64,000 nucleotides of DNA, taken from positions 186,001 through 250,000 of the forward strand of contig JARGSG010000047.1 in NCBI GenBank assembly GCA_030374805.1, written 5' to 3'. The position numbers and the translations under genes are program-made. The notes beneath the pieces were generated by a model. That model worked only from the letters and a program-made list of their open reading frames with translations, had not been told where the DNA came from and did no database searches. This DNA comes from Gracilaria gracilis (lineage: Eukaryota > Rhodophyta > Florideophyceae > Gracilariales > Gracilariaceae). Shown one piece after another: positions 1-9,569 of this stretch (position 1 is its first letter; every line of letters starts with the position of its first letter).

Positions 1-632
1 TTGTTCTGCAGAGGAGGCGACGGATCGCTCTGTTTCGGCCTCTGCATAACCTTCTTCGGCGCCGGCAGGACATGAAGAGCCCCGTGGGACTCCAACACGT
101 TCCTACCGGCCACAAAGTCCTTCACCAGTGCCTTCAGTGACTCGTAGTCGTGAGAGCCGCGGAACACAACGAATTTTGCGAGGTCGGCGTACTCCATGAC
201 GGCACGGCGGAGGAGACCAAACCGGGCTTTCGAATTGAACCCGGCTTTCTCGAAAGTTGCATCCATCTTCTTCAAGGAACCAAGAAGGTCCCCATAATCC
301 AGACGCGCGGATGCAGCGCGACGAATATGTTCCTCAGGCTCCTCCTCGACGCCAAATTTATCCATAAACGCGCGCTTCACGGCGGCATAGTCGGATGCAG
401 CATTGTTGAGGACACCATCGGACGAAAACTGTTCGTAGTAGAACTCAAAGGCCTCTCCTTCGAGAAATCCTAAAAATTCAATTGCACGTTCTTCGTCAGA
501 CTTTCCACGGAAGGCAACATTCTCGTAGAAGAAGAAGAACTTCCGGATATCGACGTTGGAACCGTCAAAAGACGAAACTCCAGAGGAAAGAATAGCGTTA
601 CTCCTTCCTCGAGAGTACCATGAGAACACCAT
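1..632 (-). CDS. gag: LTR retrotransposon gag (partial, runs off left edge)
   Basis: The minus strand is open without a stop from an ATG at 632 to the window edge. The product has the look of a retroelement capsid domain: a motif FRGKSDEERAIEFLGFLEGE followed by an aromatic/acidic helix (FEFYYEQF), then a 'DYAAVKRAFMDKFG' helix. This order (FxGK, leucine/glycine-rich GFLEGEA, YxxLkxxfxxkFG) is typical of Ty3/Ty1-type Gag. The frame lies directly downstream of the LTR at 621-1463 in the same orientation, so it is the first ORF of that element. The ATG lies inside the last 12 bp of the LTR and the frame reads through the primer-binding site. The next in-frame Met is far inside the domain, so this start or an unseen one must be used. 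Yeast Ty1 also starts Gag inside its LTR. Superfamily (copia or gypsy) cannot be told without pol. Confidence 0.7.
   Translation of the reverse strand, partial: MVFSWYSRGRSNAILSSGVSSFDGSNVDIRKFFFFYENVAFRGKSDEERAIEFLGFLEGEAFEFYYEQFSSDGVLNNAASDYAAVKRAFMDKFGVEEEPEEHIRRAASARLDYGDLLGSLKKMDATFEKAGFNSKARFGLLRRAVMEYADLAKFVVFRGSHDYESLKALVKDFVAGRNVLESHGALHVLPAPKKVMQRPKQSDPSPPLQN
601..620 (-). other. Putative primer-binding site
   Basis: The minus strand reads TGGTACTCTCGAGG immediately after the LTR end, with no spacer. TGG pairs with the universal tRNA 3' CCA. I cannot name the tRNA. The same word (TGGTACTCTCGAGA) also occurs inside the LTR near 723-736. Confidence 0.5.
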
Positions 633-1463
633 TTTGGTGGAAAAAATGGTGCGGGTGATGACAAACCCAAGGGCGGGGGGACACAAACACAAAGTAAAGG
701 GGACACAACGGAAAGTGCTCTCGAGAGTACCAGCCCAACACGCTGCGTAGCGATAGTAGGCAAGAGTCCGTAGTAAACACACAAAGTGCACAAAGTAGCA
801 ACGACGAAGCTGAGACGTGTAGCAAGTAGAAGCCAAAGCACGACCAAAACTATAGGTCTAGTGCTGGCAGGAACAGACACGTAACGACAACAAAAAAGCA
901 GAAGCTCCCTCTTGCAGGACCAAACGTAGGTCACTTGCGGGGAACGACACTTCTAAGGCTGAAGCACAAGACAGACCCAAACAAGGGGTATTGCAATTCA
1001 GACCCTCGTCGGGAGAAAGCGGGAGACCAACCGCCAAAGGGGGAAAAAAGGGCTGAAGAGGGGGGAGAGAAACGACAAAAGGGAGCAAGACAGAGTTTGC
1101 TGTGAAGGATGGTGGGGGGTCGTCGAGAAAGGGGAAGTGGTCTGGCCTGAGTTGGTCAGGGGGCGACCAACTCGGCCCTTTTATACGCAATTGAATCTCC
1201 AAAACTAGACTCTAAACGCATTTCTACTTTCGATAACCAATGAGCTGGTCAGTACTGCAACATATCCCCCGTCTCTGCCACTCACCGCGGAGGCAGTGGC
1301 GCTTAAGTAGACAGGGGGAGCCGGCGAGGACCATGCGGTTCACTCCCGTGCACCATGCGTAGAAAACTAAAATATCCATAAAATATCCAAGTAGAGAAAC
1401 TTGTAGAATTACACTTGTGTCCAACACGTGCACCGCACACGCTGCACGGAAACACGTGCCACA
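621..1463 (-). mobile_element. 5' LTR of a retrotransposon, 843 bp
   Basis: This block is repeated almost unchanged at 42965-44610. Both copies have the same ends: on the minus strand they begin TGTGGCACGTG and end GTGTTCTCA, so they have TG...CA termini. Without the hAT insertion in the second copy both are exactly 843 bp. Here the LTR is followed on the minus strand by a primer-binding-like sequence and gag, so this is the 5' LTR. The 5 bp beyond its outer end, ATCAT (1464-1468), should be the target-site duplication, but the partner lies outside the window. Only scattered substitutions separate the copies, which suggests recent activity. It sits 337 bp upstream of the DMT transporter gene, in opposite orientation. 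Confidence 0.9.
1149..1185 (-). promoter_or_regulatory. LTR TATA box followed by a conserved hairpin
   Basis: The minus strand has TATAAAAGGG at 1185-1176. Directly downstream is a perfect 9-bp inverted repeat, GAGTTGGTC-AGGGGGC-GACCAACTC (1149-1173). The arrangement is identical in the second LTR (hairpin 43493-43517). The TATA box fits the U3 promoter. The hairpin would lie at or just upstream of the RNA 5' end. The role is inferred. Confidence 0.55.
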
Positions 1464-1800
1464 ATCATCATGATCATCATGAACAAACATTCGCCCGCAA
1501 GCACAGCGTGCACAGTGTGCACAGTGTGCACAGTGTGCACACGTTCCCTCCGCGCCGCCGCCGTCACGACTTGTGACTCACAAGCGCACCCGTCACGTGT
1601 GCTGCTGTTCCGACCAGCCGTGACGCACGTCGCCAAACGCAACTGCCGCTGATCACGTCATGTTCACACCAAAGTGGCTTACCCTTGGTAAAACGTTCCG
1701 CGCGCGCGCGGCGCGCGCCGGCGGCCAGCCGCAGCAGCACGCACCTCGCAGCCGCTAGCACCATCGCCGCCTCGCCGCGCCTCACCGTCCGCGCAGCGCC
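1464..1800. other. Intergenic region, presumed DMT promoter
   Basis: It holds a palindrome-rich start (ATGATCAT near 1470), four tandem copies of the 9-mer GTGCACAGT (about 1508-1541) and CACGTG/CACGTC words near 1594 and 1654. GC content rises sharply from 1690 towards the start codon. No gene is seen. Confidence 0.4.
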
Positions 1801-2805
1801 ATGACCATTCCGCTCTACACCACGCCGCACAAGGGCGCCGAGGCGCAGCCGCTGCTGCCGCGCGCCGCCGCGCACGCGCCGTCGCACGCGCCGTCGCACG
1901 CGCCGTCGCACGCGCTTCGCCACGAGATGGTCGGCCTCTTTCTCATGGCCTTCTCCACCGTGGGCTACTCGTGCATGACCGTGCTCATCCGTCTGGCGGA
2001 GCGCCGCTACCACTTCCACCCGTCGTCGTCCGTGCTGCTTCGCGGCGTGCTGCACACCGTCGCGTCGGGCGCGCTGGCGTTTGCCGTGTTCAACGCCTCT
2101 CTCACCTCCTTGTCGTGGCGCCTTCGTCGCCTGCTCTTGTTTCGCGGCGCAATTGGCGCCTGCGGCATGCTCTGTCTGTACACCGCTCTCAGCCACATTC
2201 CGGCGGGAAACGTCATGTCCATCTTCGCCTTCTCGCCCGTCATTACCATGACCGCGTCGCACTTTGTGCTGCGCGAGCGCGCCACCGTCGTCGATGCGCT
2301 CAGCGCCGTCATCGGCCTGTTGGGCATTTTCCTCATTGCGCAGCCCGACGCGTCAGCTTCGTCCACGTCTGCTCATCTGCTAGGCTCCTTCTTGGCCTTT
2401 TGCGGCGCCTGTTTCGCCTCCACGGGCTATGTGGCCGTGCGTGGTATGGGCGCCAACGTGCACTTCTCGCTCAACGTGTTTTCGCTCAGCTCGTTCTGCG
2501 TGCTTGGCAGTGCTATACTCGGCCGAAAACAGGCAATCACCGACATATTTACAAACGTATCGGGCGCCAACATCGTCATTCTCGCCGCGGCGTTTGCCTT
2601 TCTTGGCCAGTGCTGTCTCAACAAGGGCTTGCAAATGTGCCAAGCAGGGCCGGGAACCATCATGAGGAACCTGGATGTGCCCATCGTGTACATCATGGCC
2701 ATATTCCTTCTCGGTGAGAAACCAGACATGTATAGATTGCTTGGATCCACGCTGGTGGTTGCTGCCTCGTTACTGGTCGGAATGAACAAACTGCTCAATT
2801 CGTAA
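1801..2805 (+). CDS. EamA/DMT-superfamily transporter, SLC35G-like (paralog 1)
   Basis: A 334-residue polytopic membrane protein with about ten hydrophobic segments in two similar halves, as in the drug/metabolite transporter superfamily. A short Ala/His/Pro-rich N-terminal tail (repeats of PSHA) precedes the first membrane segment at about residue 42. Shared marks with the two paralogs at 26132 and 28349 are a YVAVRGMG-type segment, 'HFSLNVFSL', 'LNKGLQMCQAG' and 'PxxYIMAIFLLGEKP' near the end. The family exports or exchanges small organic molecules; the substrate and membrane cannot be told. Its stop codon overlaps the stop of the convergent F-box gene by 11 bp. The 5' half is strongly GC-rich and the 3' half much less so. 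Confidence 0.85.
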   Translation: MTIPLYTTPHKGAEAQPLLPRAAAHAPSHAPSHAPSHALRHEMVGLFLMAFSTVGYSCMTVLIRLAERRYHFHPSSSVLLRGVLHTVASGALAFAVFNASLTSLSWRLRRLLLFRGAIGACGMLCLYTALSHIPAGNVMSIFAFSPVITMTASHFVLRERATVVDALSAVIGLLGIFLIAQPDASASSTSAHLLGSFLAFCGACFASTGYVAVRGMGANVHFSLNVFSLSSFCVLGSAILGRKQAITDIFTNVSGANIVILAAAFAFLGQCCLNKGLQMCQAGPGTIMRNLDVPIVYIMAIFLLGEKPDMYRLLGSTLVVAASLLVGMNKLLNS

Positions 2806-4216
2806 CGTTGTGTGAGTAGAATACAGTTTTGTGCGATGGCCAACACGCCCAGTTCCATTCGCTTCGCATTCCTTCCACGCTACACGACGCAGGTAAGGTC
2901 ATATCCACATGCGATAACGGCAGTTTCTTGCCGTTGCAACACACGCGCTGAAGTTTCCAGCAGTCACGAATCACCAGCTGAGTGAGCGAACGACAGCCTG
3001 AACAATCGACGTACTGTAAGTTTTCATACCCTTCGAGAAGTAGATGTTCAATGCTGCACCCATTGAGGTCAAGTCTGCTTAGATTGTTGTAAGCAGTTTG
3101 TTGAGACGCATACAATAAACGCAAAGTATCTGCATGCAATCGGCGCGCGCCGTATACATTGATGGTGTTCAAAGTTGAAAAGGATGTGGTTCTGGCGCCG
3201 ATTCTCAAGCCATATAACACTTTGCATCCGGACAAGTTGAGGTTTTCAAGAGTTACTACGTCAAGTGACAAGTTAGAGAGAGAAGTACATTGAGAAAGAT
3301 TGAGCGTTTGAACATCAACGTTTTGCAAATCAACCCGTGACAAGCGCACGTTGGACGAAAGGATGAGTTCGCACAGCGGCGGACCTTGTTGCTGGCGCTT
3401 TTCCACGCAGTGCAGCGCGCTACAATGCGTGACCTTGATCACGTTGGCAAAGCGGGCGGCAATGAGCGCGGAGACGCCCGCACCCAACACGCGTGCGGCG
3501 CGCGAGACAAACAGCTTGGAAAAGTTGTTATCAACTCGAGTGCAATGCAATGCCATCTTCCTCAGCAAGTCGTCATCAATACTGGTTGAGCGAAGCAGGT
3601 GAATCTGCTCAAGCTGCGGCAAAGTACTCATGGCGGCAAGCATCACATCGGCGTCAATAGCAACCGCCTCCAGATGCAGCAGCCTGAGCGGCGCCACGCG
3701 CGCGCGCACGCAGGTGCGCAGAATGTGCGGGTGCGTATCCATGTACGGCCAGTTCTTGAGCTGCAACGCGTTCAAGTTGTTGAAGTTTGCAAGCACCGCG
3801 CGCACGGCGCGCTCCGTGGGCGGCGTGTCCCTCGCCTGCCCGCAGCGGTACAGCGCGGACAAGTCCAGCGTGGTGGTGGCGCGCAGCATCTCTCGCGCCA
3901 CCTCGCGCCATTGCGCGCACACGCGCAACGCCGTGAGCACGCTGCGCAGCCCCGCGTAGCGCAGCACCAGCTGCAGCGAGTGGTCGTCCAGCCGAACGCG
4001 CGCGCGCGCCGTCGCCGAAGGCGCGGCGGCGGCGGCGGGAGCGGCGACGGCGGCGACGGCGGCGGGGAGGCTGCGCTCGGCGGCGGTGGCGGCGGCGCGC
4101 GACAGCGCGGGGTGCAACGGCTCGGCGGAGGTGCGCACGACGCGCAGCTTCGACTGCGGGTGGCTGCGCTCCGCCTTTGGCAGCCGGTTGACGGCGCAGC
4201 GACCGCGACGCGCCAT
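2795..4216 (-). CDS. F-box-like leucine-rich-repeat protein
   Basis: The protein has 473 residues from the first ATG (4216); the open frame extends to 4330 but only with a GTG. Residues about 1-70 are Ala/Arg-rich and low in complexity. Around residue 73 an F-box-like segment follows (LDDHSLQLVLRYAGLRSVLT then CAQWREVAREML). The rest is a run of irregular leucine-rich repeats (for example LNLSQCTSLSNLSL, LENLNLSGCKVL, LSRLDLNGCSIEHL, LQYVDCSGCRSL) of the FBXL/AMN1 cysteine-containing type. Such proteins usually serve as substrate adaptors of SCF ubiquitin ligases. The F-box match is weak, so LRR is surer than F-box. It faces ribosomal P1 across a divergent promoter and its 3' end overlaps the transporter's. 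GC is very high at the 5' end and falls along the gene. Confidence 0.7.
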   Translation of the reverse strand: MARRGRCAVNRLPKAERSHPQSKLRVVRTSAEPLHPALSRAAATAAERSLPAAVAAVAAPAAAAAPSATARARVRLDDHSLQLVLRYAGLRSVLTALRVCAQWREVAREMLRATTTLDLSALYRCGQARDTPPTERAVRAVLANFNNLNALQLKNWPYMDTHPHILRTCVRARVAPLRLLHLEAVAIDADVMLAAMSTLPQLEQIHLLRSTSIDDDLLRKMALHCTRVDNNFSKLFVSRAARVLGAGVSALIAARFANVIKVTHCSALHCVEKRQQQGPPLCELILSSNVRLSRVDLQNVDVQTLNLSQCTSLSNLSLDVVTLENLNLSGCKVLYGLRIGARTTSFSTLNTINVYGARRLHADTLRLLYASQQTAYNNLSRLDLNGCSIEHLLLEGYENLQYVDCSGCRSLTQLVIRDCWKLQRVCCNGKKLPLSHVDMTLPASCSVEGMRSEWNWACWPSHKTVFYSHNVTN

Positions 4217-4651
4217 GTGAGCTCCGGCACGTGGGCGCTCGTTCGCGCAGCGTCGGCGACGCGCAGTCGGCCACTTTGAGTCGCTCAAGTGCGCGCGCGT
4301 CCGTTGCTCGAGGAGGCCGCGCCTCCGCACGGAAGCCTAAGTTGCGCGCCGCCACCACCTCACCGAGCGCATTTCATGTCGCTGCGTCAAAACGGATCGC
4401 CGCAGCAACGGATCAGCGGATCAGCTCTAGATACGCGTGTCCTCTCTCCCCCTTCTGTAAGCACGCTGTAAGCGCGTTTTTGCCTAGGCGCCATTTCGGT
4501 TTGCCCGTCGGCGTCTACCGCTGCACATCATCGCCGTCGTTGAGACCCGCGCATTTTGGACCCCCCCCCTCTCCCATCGCCATCTGTCTGTCTGCCCTTG
4601 TGCCCGTCGTCTTTGTGAGCGTTGAATCGTTCGTGTTCCCTAGTTGCAGAG
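4217..4651. promoter_or_regulatory. Divergent intergenic region between F-box gene and P1
   Basis: It is GC-rich near the F-box gene and pyrimidine-rich (a CCCCCCCCCTCTCCC run near 4560) in front of P1. It presumably holds both promoters. No TATA box could be assigned. Confidence 0.4.
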
Positions 4652-5071
4652 ATGGCTCAAACCGATACCAACGAGATGGCGTGCGTGTACGCCGCATTGA
4701 TTCTTCACGATGATGGCATCCCGGTCACCGTAAGTAAGCGCACAATTTCGTACACGCCATGACGCTCCAGCCACGCGCGTGCATGCGAAACTAACCACGT
4801 CTGTGTGCGTCTTGTAAAGGAGGACAAGATCAAGACACTTACCGAAGCCGCCGGTATCACCGTCGAGCCGTACTGGCCGGCCATGTTTGCCCGTCTCGTG
4901 GAAAACGTCAACATGGACGACTTGATAAGCAACATCGGCGCCGCGCCCGTCGCCGCACCTGCCGCGGGTGGCGCTGCCGCCGACGGAGCCGCCGACGAGC
5001 AGAAGGAGGAGGAGAAGGAAGAATCAGAGGAAGAGGAAGAAGAGGAGATGGAATTCGATCTTTTCGACTAA
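4652..5071 (+). CDS. RPP1: 60S acidic ribosomal protein P1 (two exons)
   Basis: Exons 4652-4729 and 4820-5071 are joined in phase 0. Exon 1 encodes [20 protein letters not shown] and six more residues, the classical P1 N-terminal helix. Exon 2 continues with [20 protein letters not shown], an Ala/Gly hinge, an acidic stretch and the terminal signature EMEFDLFD. The total is 109 residues, normal for P1. P1 pairs with P2 on P0 to form the ribosomal stalk that recruits elongation factors; the C-terminal tail is the contact site. A start at the ORF inside exon 2 would lose the dimerising helix, so the spliced model is preferred. A pyrimidine-rich leader precedes it, as in many ribosomal protein genes. 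Confidence 0.95.
4730..4819 (+). other. Spliceosomal intron in P1 (90 bp)
   Basis: Donor GTAAGT and acceptor AAAG are in place, with a branch-point-like CTAAC at 4791-4795, about 25 nt before the acceptor. Removing it joins the P1 coding frame without a gap. Confidence 0.92.
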
Positions 5072-5568
5072 GTCTACCCTTCTTTGCTCCCTGTTTAACT
5101 CCTTGTTGCTCAACGTCACATGCGATTTGTACCTTGTGCGTTCCTTGTGCGCGGATGTCCATGGCCTTGCCTTCGTTTTGCTGCTGCGCTCTGTCGCTCA
5201 TCTTGAGTGATCGCCAGTGCCACTCGTCGCTGCCTAGTCTCGTTGCCTTTTTGCGTGCCAGTAAAACGCCCACCAAGTGCAAACGCTTCTGTTCACCTTT
5301 TCTTCGTTTCGTGCCTGTCAAGCACACCACCGAACCGTCCTCCCTGTCAACCGTCTGTCCATACCCCGCATACTCAAGTCACCAACACATACCATTGCAT
5401 ATCCATCATGTGTTGAATCTTCACAAAATAGCTCAATTCATCAATTTGTACACCCCCACTCTTTATATCTCCGCCCTTCACCTCCACCATTGCAACTAGA
5501 TAGCTGCGAGCTCGCGCTCAATCCACTGTTCCCACAACCGCCTCATATTACGCCTTCGCACGTCCACC
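5072..5568. other. Intergenic region P1 to CCB gene
   Basis: It must hold the P1 3'UTR and the promoter of the next gene. It is pyrimidine-rich (many CCA/CT words). Several short open frames occur on the plus strand but none resembles a protein. Confidence 0.4.
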
Positions 5569-6384
5569 ATGAGGCCCCACTTGTCCATCCTCCCCGCCTT
5601 TTGCTCACCCCTGCCATTCAGCTTACATCGAGCTCGTCCCGCTCGCCATCGATTGAGCCGCACGCCTCGAGCACAGGCCCGGCCGCCGCCCAAAACCAAA
5701 CCGGTCTTCTACCGCAACCCATCCAAGGCCATCGAGAAAGGTGGAGGCTTTTATGTACCGGGATTGCAAGGCCCTCGTCTGCGTTTCGTCGTCGCTTCCC
5801 TTGCCGGAACTCTGCTCACCATCAATCACTTCGTATCCACCGTCACTGCATCGAGTCTGGCCAACTCAGAGCGTCTGGCCACTGTTGGAGTGCTTGCTGT
5901 CCTTGCAACTGCAGTTTATGACAGCGTTCGTTCGGACGATGAACAACCGAGCGCATCAACTTCTTCAGAGATAAATGTGCCTTCTGAGTTTACTGACCAG
6001 AGTGCTATTGCTGACGATGAAGCGCTTTCCAATTCTGGTACTTCTTCTTGGGCGATGACAGTGTGCACAGATTTAACTCCCGCAACCCACATCGCCCACT
6101 TTCGGAAGCGGCTTCTGCATGCCTTCACGGACAATGTAGCGCCTGGCGCTCTACCGGGAGAAGCAGTAGAGAGGGTTTCAAGAGAAGCTCGTTCGATTTA
6201 CATCAGTGACACTTCTGCCTTGCCTTCGCAGGTCGGGTTTCCATTCTTAGCACCTGGTATCTGGAGTGTGTATCTTGTACCCAAGGACGACGATGTGGTG
6301 GCCTTTGCTAAGCAGGGAAAGGACGGACTTTCTGTGGAGGATCGACGCTGGCTTGGAGTCTTTGTTGAACAGTACTTTTCATGA
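5569..6384 (+). CDS. Plastid cofactor assembly of complex C, CCB2/CCB4-like
   Basis: The product has 271 residues. Residues 1-55 are rich in Arg, Pro, Ser and Ala and nearly free of acidic residues, like a plastid transit peptide. Next come FYVPGLQGPRLRF and two hydrophobic segments (about 64-82 and 97-110), then a soluble domain ending in a conserved-looking WLGVFVEQYF. The 'GLxGPRLR' start followed by two membrane spans is what I know from the CCB2/CCB4 (DUF2930) family, which covalently attaches heme ci to cytochrome b6 in the thylakoid b6f complex (system IV). Which of the two paralogs it is cannot be told. An acidic, Ser-rich insert (about residues 124-160) looks lineage-specific. It is convergent with the IPMS gene. 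Confidence 0.6.
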   Translation: MRPHLSILPAFCSPLPFSLHRARPARHRLSRTPRAQARPPPKTKPVFYRNPSKAIEKGGGFYVPGLQGPRLRFVVASLAGTLLTINHFVSTVTASSLANSERLATVGVLAVLATAVYDSVRSDDEQPSASTSSEINVPSEFTDQSAIADDEALSNSGTSSWAMTVCTDLTPATHIAHFRKRLLHAFTDNVAPGALPGEAVERVSREARSIYISDTSALPSQVGFPFLAPGIWSVYLVPKDDDVVAFAKQGKDGLSVEDRRWLGVFVEQYFS

Positions 6385-6679
6385 CGTATATTGTTCGACA
6401 AACTATAAATGTGCCTCATGACAAAAAGCATGCTCACATGTTCAAGTTTACGTTGAACAAAAAAAAAACTCTTGTTTAGGAGATGGTGTGCAAAGCTATG
6501 GCACTCCGGTATCAGAGATTCCATCTGCAGTTCCCATACATTCCATCTTTCTCTCGCTCTGTCTATCTCTCTCTCAATCCGTCGTTGAATCACCTGCAGT
6601 TCGTACCTCGCTAGAAATTCGCGTTCAGCATTCAACGCTTCCTGCTTTTCATCGTCGTTGGTATTGACCACGACAAGTA

Positions 6680-8512
6680 TTATACGCGTCCAAACTGCGG
6701 GTGAATCGGCTCTGGTTTCGTCCGACTGAGCTGACAACGATTAATGGCATTAACGTACGCCTGCGCAGAAGCCACAACAACATCTGTGTTTGCGGAGTAA
6801 CCAGTGTATTGACGTCCGTCGGAGCCGTCGGTTACTCTCACGGCCACCTCTCCCAGGGCATCTATTCCTTCTGTGACAGAGCTGACTCTGAACTCCTGAA
6901 GATCGACGTCAACTTTGCCATGAACAACCGTATTGATAGCATTGAATGCTGCATCGACTGGACCAGTTCCAGTTGAAGAAATGGTATGCTCATCCTCAGT
7001 TCCAGTAAACTGCAGCGTTACTGTAGCAGTTGGGACACAGTGGTCACCACATTGTACTTGAATGCGACAAAGCTTGACCGCTTCTGGAACATGGCGTACC
7101 TCATCGTTCACTAGAGACTCAATGTCCAATTCTGATACCACCTTTTTCTTGTCTGCTAAATCCTTGAATCTCCGGAATGCTCGTTCTAGCTCCTCATCGT
7201 TGACTTCGTACCCCATGTGTTGCAGGCGCTTCTTAAAGGCGTGACGGCCTGAATGCTTGCCCAGAACAATGATGTTCTCGGACAGGCCGATTGAACGGGC
7301 ATCCATGATCTCATAAGTCTGCCTATGCTTCAGCACGCCGTCCTGATGTATCCCACTTTCGTGCGCAAACGCATTTGCCCCAACAATTGCTTTGTTAGGT
7401 TGTACCATAAGTCCAGTGAGATTCGAAACCATTCTGGATGTATTGTAGATTTCAGCATGCTCGATGTTTGTAATTGGTGCCTCGCTCTCTTGTGGTCGTC
7501 CAAGACGAGAGTTGTAGTATCGACGACGTACATAGAGAGCCATCACAACTTCCTCCAGGGACGCATTTCCAGCGCGCTCGCCAATGCCATTGATTGTGAC
7601 TTCCATCTGTCTAGCACCGTTCTCTACCGCGCACAGAAAGTTTGCTACTGCCATTCCAAGATCATCATGGCCATGTACTGAAATAGTTACATCATCTATG
7701 CCACGTACGTTTTGACGAAGATACCCTATCAAAGCGCCAAACTCGGCGGGAGTAGTATAACCGACAGTATCTGGAACGTTGATGGTCGTAGCGCCTGCCT
7801 CGATTGCGCGCGAGAATACTTGACAAAGAAACTCAGGATCAGAACGAATGGCATCTTCTGCAGAGAATTCAACATCCTCACAAAGGCTTCTAGCGTAGGT
7901 GACCATGTTCGTTGTAATTTCAAGAACTTGCTCTCTGGTCTTCTTCAGCTTGTATGCCATATGAAGATCCGACGTAGCAATAAATGTATGGATCCTGGGG
8001 AAAGCAGCGTGCTTTATGGCGTCGTGGCATCTGGATATGTCCTTCTCTAACGCACGAGCGAGACCACAGATGATGGGAGGATTGTGCATGTTTCCGATCT
8101 CCTTCGCAATAGCTTTCACAGCCTCGTAATCTCCCTCTGACGCAATGGGGAATCCAGCCTCTATAATGTCCACTCCGAGTTTGGCGAGCTGCCTTGCAAT
8201 AATCTTCTTCTCATCTGCGGTGAGAGTAGCTCCAGGGCTCTGTTCGCCATCGCGAAGCGTGGTGTCAAATATCTTGACACGATCCGGGTCACGACCCGTG
8301 GCAACGTCGTGCTTGGTCGGAGTTCGCTTGGGAACGGTGGTTGAGCTTGGTGCGGTTTGCGACTCGTTGATAACCACCATTTGTAAAGGGCGCACTTGAC
8401 GACGAGTGGCAAACACGCGCGGTCTACGCTCGTTCACCGACGCGGGTTTGGTCCATAGCGAGGAGGCAGAGTTAAGAGTCTGTATCGGAGAGACAAAGGT
8501 CGACCTATCCAT
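6680..8512 (-). CDS. LEU4 / IPMS: 2-isopropylmalate synthase, full length, plastid-type
   Basis: It catalyses the first committed step of leucine synthesis: acetyl-CoA plus 2-oxoisovalerate. The first ATG at 8512 gives 610 residues (the frame upstream to 8632 lacks an ATG). The first about 75 residues are Ser/Arg-rich and look like a plastid transit peptide. Motifs in order: [13 protein letters not shown], metal-binding [48 protein letters not shown], then the C-terminal LeuA regulatory domain (about the last 130 residues) that binds leucine. All expected catalytic segments are present, so it should be active and feedback-regulated. A decayed duplication and a truncated paralog lie directly upstream. 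Confidence 0.93.
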   Translation of the reverse strand: MDRSTFVSPIQTLNSASSLWTKPASVNERRPRVFATRRQVRPLQMVVINESQTAPSSTTVPKRTPTKHDVATGRDPDRVKIFDTTLRDGEQSPGATLTADEKKIIARQLAKLGVDIIEAGFPIASEGDYEAVKAIAKEIGNMHNPPIICGLARALEKDISRCHDAIKHAAFPRIHTFIATSDLHMAYKLKKTREQVLEITTNMVTYARSLCEDVEFSAEDAIRSDPEFLCQVFSRAIEAGATTINVPDTVGYTTPAEFGALIGYLRQNVRGIDDVTISVHGHDDLGMAVANFLCAVENGARQMEVTINGIGERAGNASLEEVVMALYVRRRYYNSRLGRPQESEAPITNIEHAEIYNTSRMVSNLTGLMVQPNKAIVGANAFAHESGIHQDGVLKHRQTYEIMDARSIGLSENIIVLGKHSGRHAFKKRLQHMGYEVNDEELERAFRRFKDLADKKKVVSELDIESLVNDEVRHVPEAVKLCRIQVQCGDHCVPTATVTLQFTGTEDEHTISSTGTGPVDAAFNAINTVVHGKVDVDLQEFRVSSVTEGIDALGEVAVRVTDGSDGRQYTGYSANTDVVVASAQAYVNAINRCQLSRTKPEPIHPQFGRV

Positions 8513-8639
8513 GTTCTGGAAGTGAGGGCGAATGGACCGCACGAGTGATAAGAAAGGTTTGCAAGTTCTCGCAGACGTCGCACTCGGGTGTGATGTCCGG
8601 CAGAGGTTTTTGGTCAGGAAGAATTTTAACACGGCCCGT

Positions 8640-9440
8640 TTTGTTCGGTGAAGCTCTACAGATATGCTGCGGAAGCTGTTCTGGCGGGCCCGGTTCGCTC
8701 TGGGGGCTTTACTTCCGCGGGTTGTCTGAGCGAGAGTGGTTTAGAAGTTTTGATGCAGGCTGCTTCGCCTCCTTAATATTAAGATTCCTTGTACGTGGAT
8801 GCAGAGGAATACTCTTGTATCTATGAGGGACAGGAATGATATCATACCCCTGGCACACCGACGGCGACGTGGCTTTGTTGGACCTCGAACAAAGCGAACA
8901 ACACGCTGGCGCCATCTCTCGATTCCCCTCTCGTCATGCGCGTCTGTTTGGTTCCGCTGCTCCCGCAACGGCGCGCGTGAACCAATGCGCGCAGCAGATC
9001 TGGATTTCAGATTTTGCGCACCGCTCCAAGCAGTTGATCCCCAAAAGAACATCGTCAACAGCAATGCTTGGCTGGCACAGCGCCCGTCACATACTTGGCG
9101 CTCCGCACCAACGCCCACGAGCGCTTCTTGCTTTCGAGTTTCGCGTTCATCCGGGGTGACATCGAGTTGAGGGGGATAGCACGCACTCAACTGCGAGCAT
9201 GATCAAAACACCCTATGCACTCCCATAGACCTTGTTTGGCTGTGCAATGGTACTAGAACGCCTCTCAACCATTCGACATGTCTTACCCAAATGCCGCCGT
9301 TTAACGTTCGCGAGCTCGTCTACAAACTGCTCTCCCTCGCCAAAGAAAAACGCGTCCCGATGCTCCAAATGTCCTTCAGCGGTTTGAGTGCACGAAGGTG
9401 AACTACATGTCCGGGCCAATGAATCCCGGCGGGGTTCTTG
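8640..9440. repeat. Tandem segmental duplication, copy A (diverged)
   Basis: It can be aligned by eye with 9570-10480 at an offset of about 1.0 kb. Shared blocks include CAGATCTGGATTTCA against AAGATCTGCATTTCA (about 8995 and 10024), 'GCACCGCTCCAA' (about 9019 and 10045), 'AACCATTCGACATGTCT' (about 9269 and 10344) and AGGAATACTCTT (about 8806 and 9808). Small indels change the offset. It includes a relic of the IPMS paralog's 3' coding end. Confidence 0.75.
9213..9419 (-). pseudogene. Relic of the truncated IPMS paralog
   Basis: The minus strand still encodes EQFVDELANVKRRHLGKTCR and a few residues to QPNK, matching EQFVGELTNVRRHHLAETCR of the paralog at 10257-11321. Upstream homology stops and no start or catalytic part remains. 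It is the coding remnant inside copy A of the tandem duplication. Confidence 0.75.
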
Positions 9441-9569
9441 ATCTCCTGCATGTAACGTTTATCATAATGAATATGATAGACTGTGTACAAGCAGCAATCG
9501 CGTCCTGATAGCTTGTAAATGCAAAACGGGGATCGAAGATTACTAGTGTGCATCACGCTACGACTCGGA

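Noticed and set aside
598..934. Short minus-strand frames inside the LTR, repeated at 42868-43180
   Set aside because: They recur only because the LTR recurs, and they are in other frames than gag; no retroviral accessory protein is indicated.
6198..6737. 179-codon minus-strand open frame between the CCB gene and IPMS
   Set aside because: It is antisense to the CCB 3' end and overlaps the IPMS 3' end; its protein resembles nothing and mirrors the CCB coding frame.
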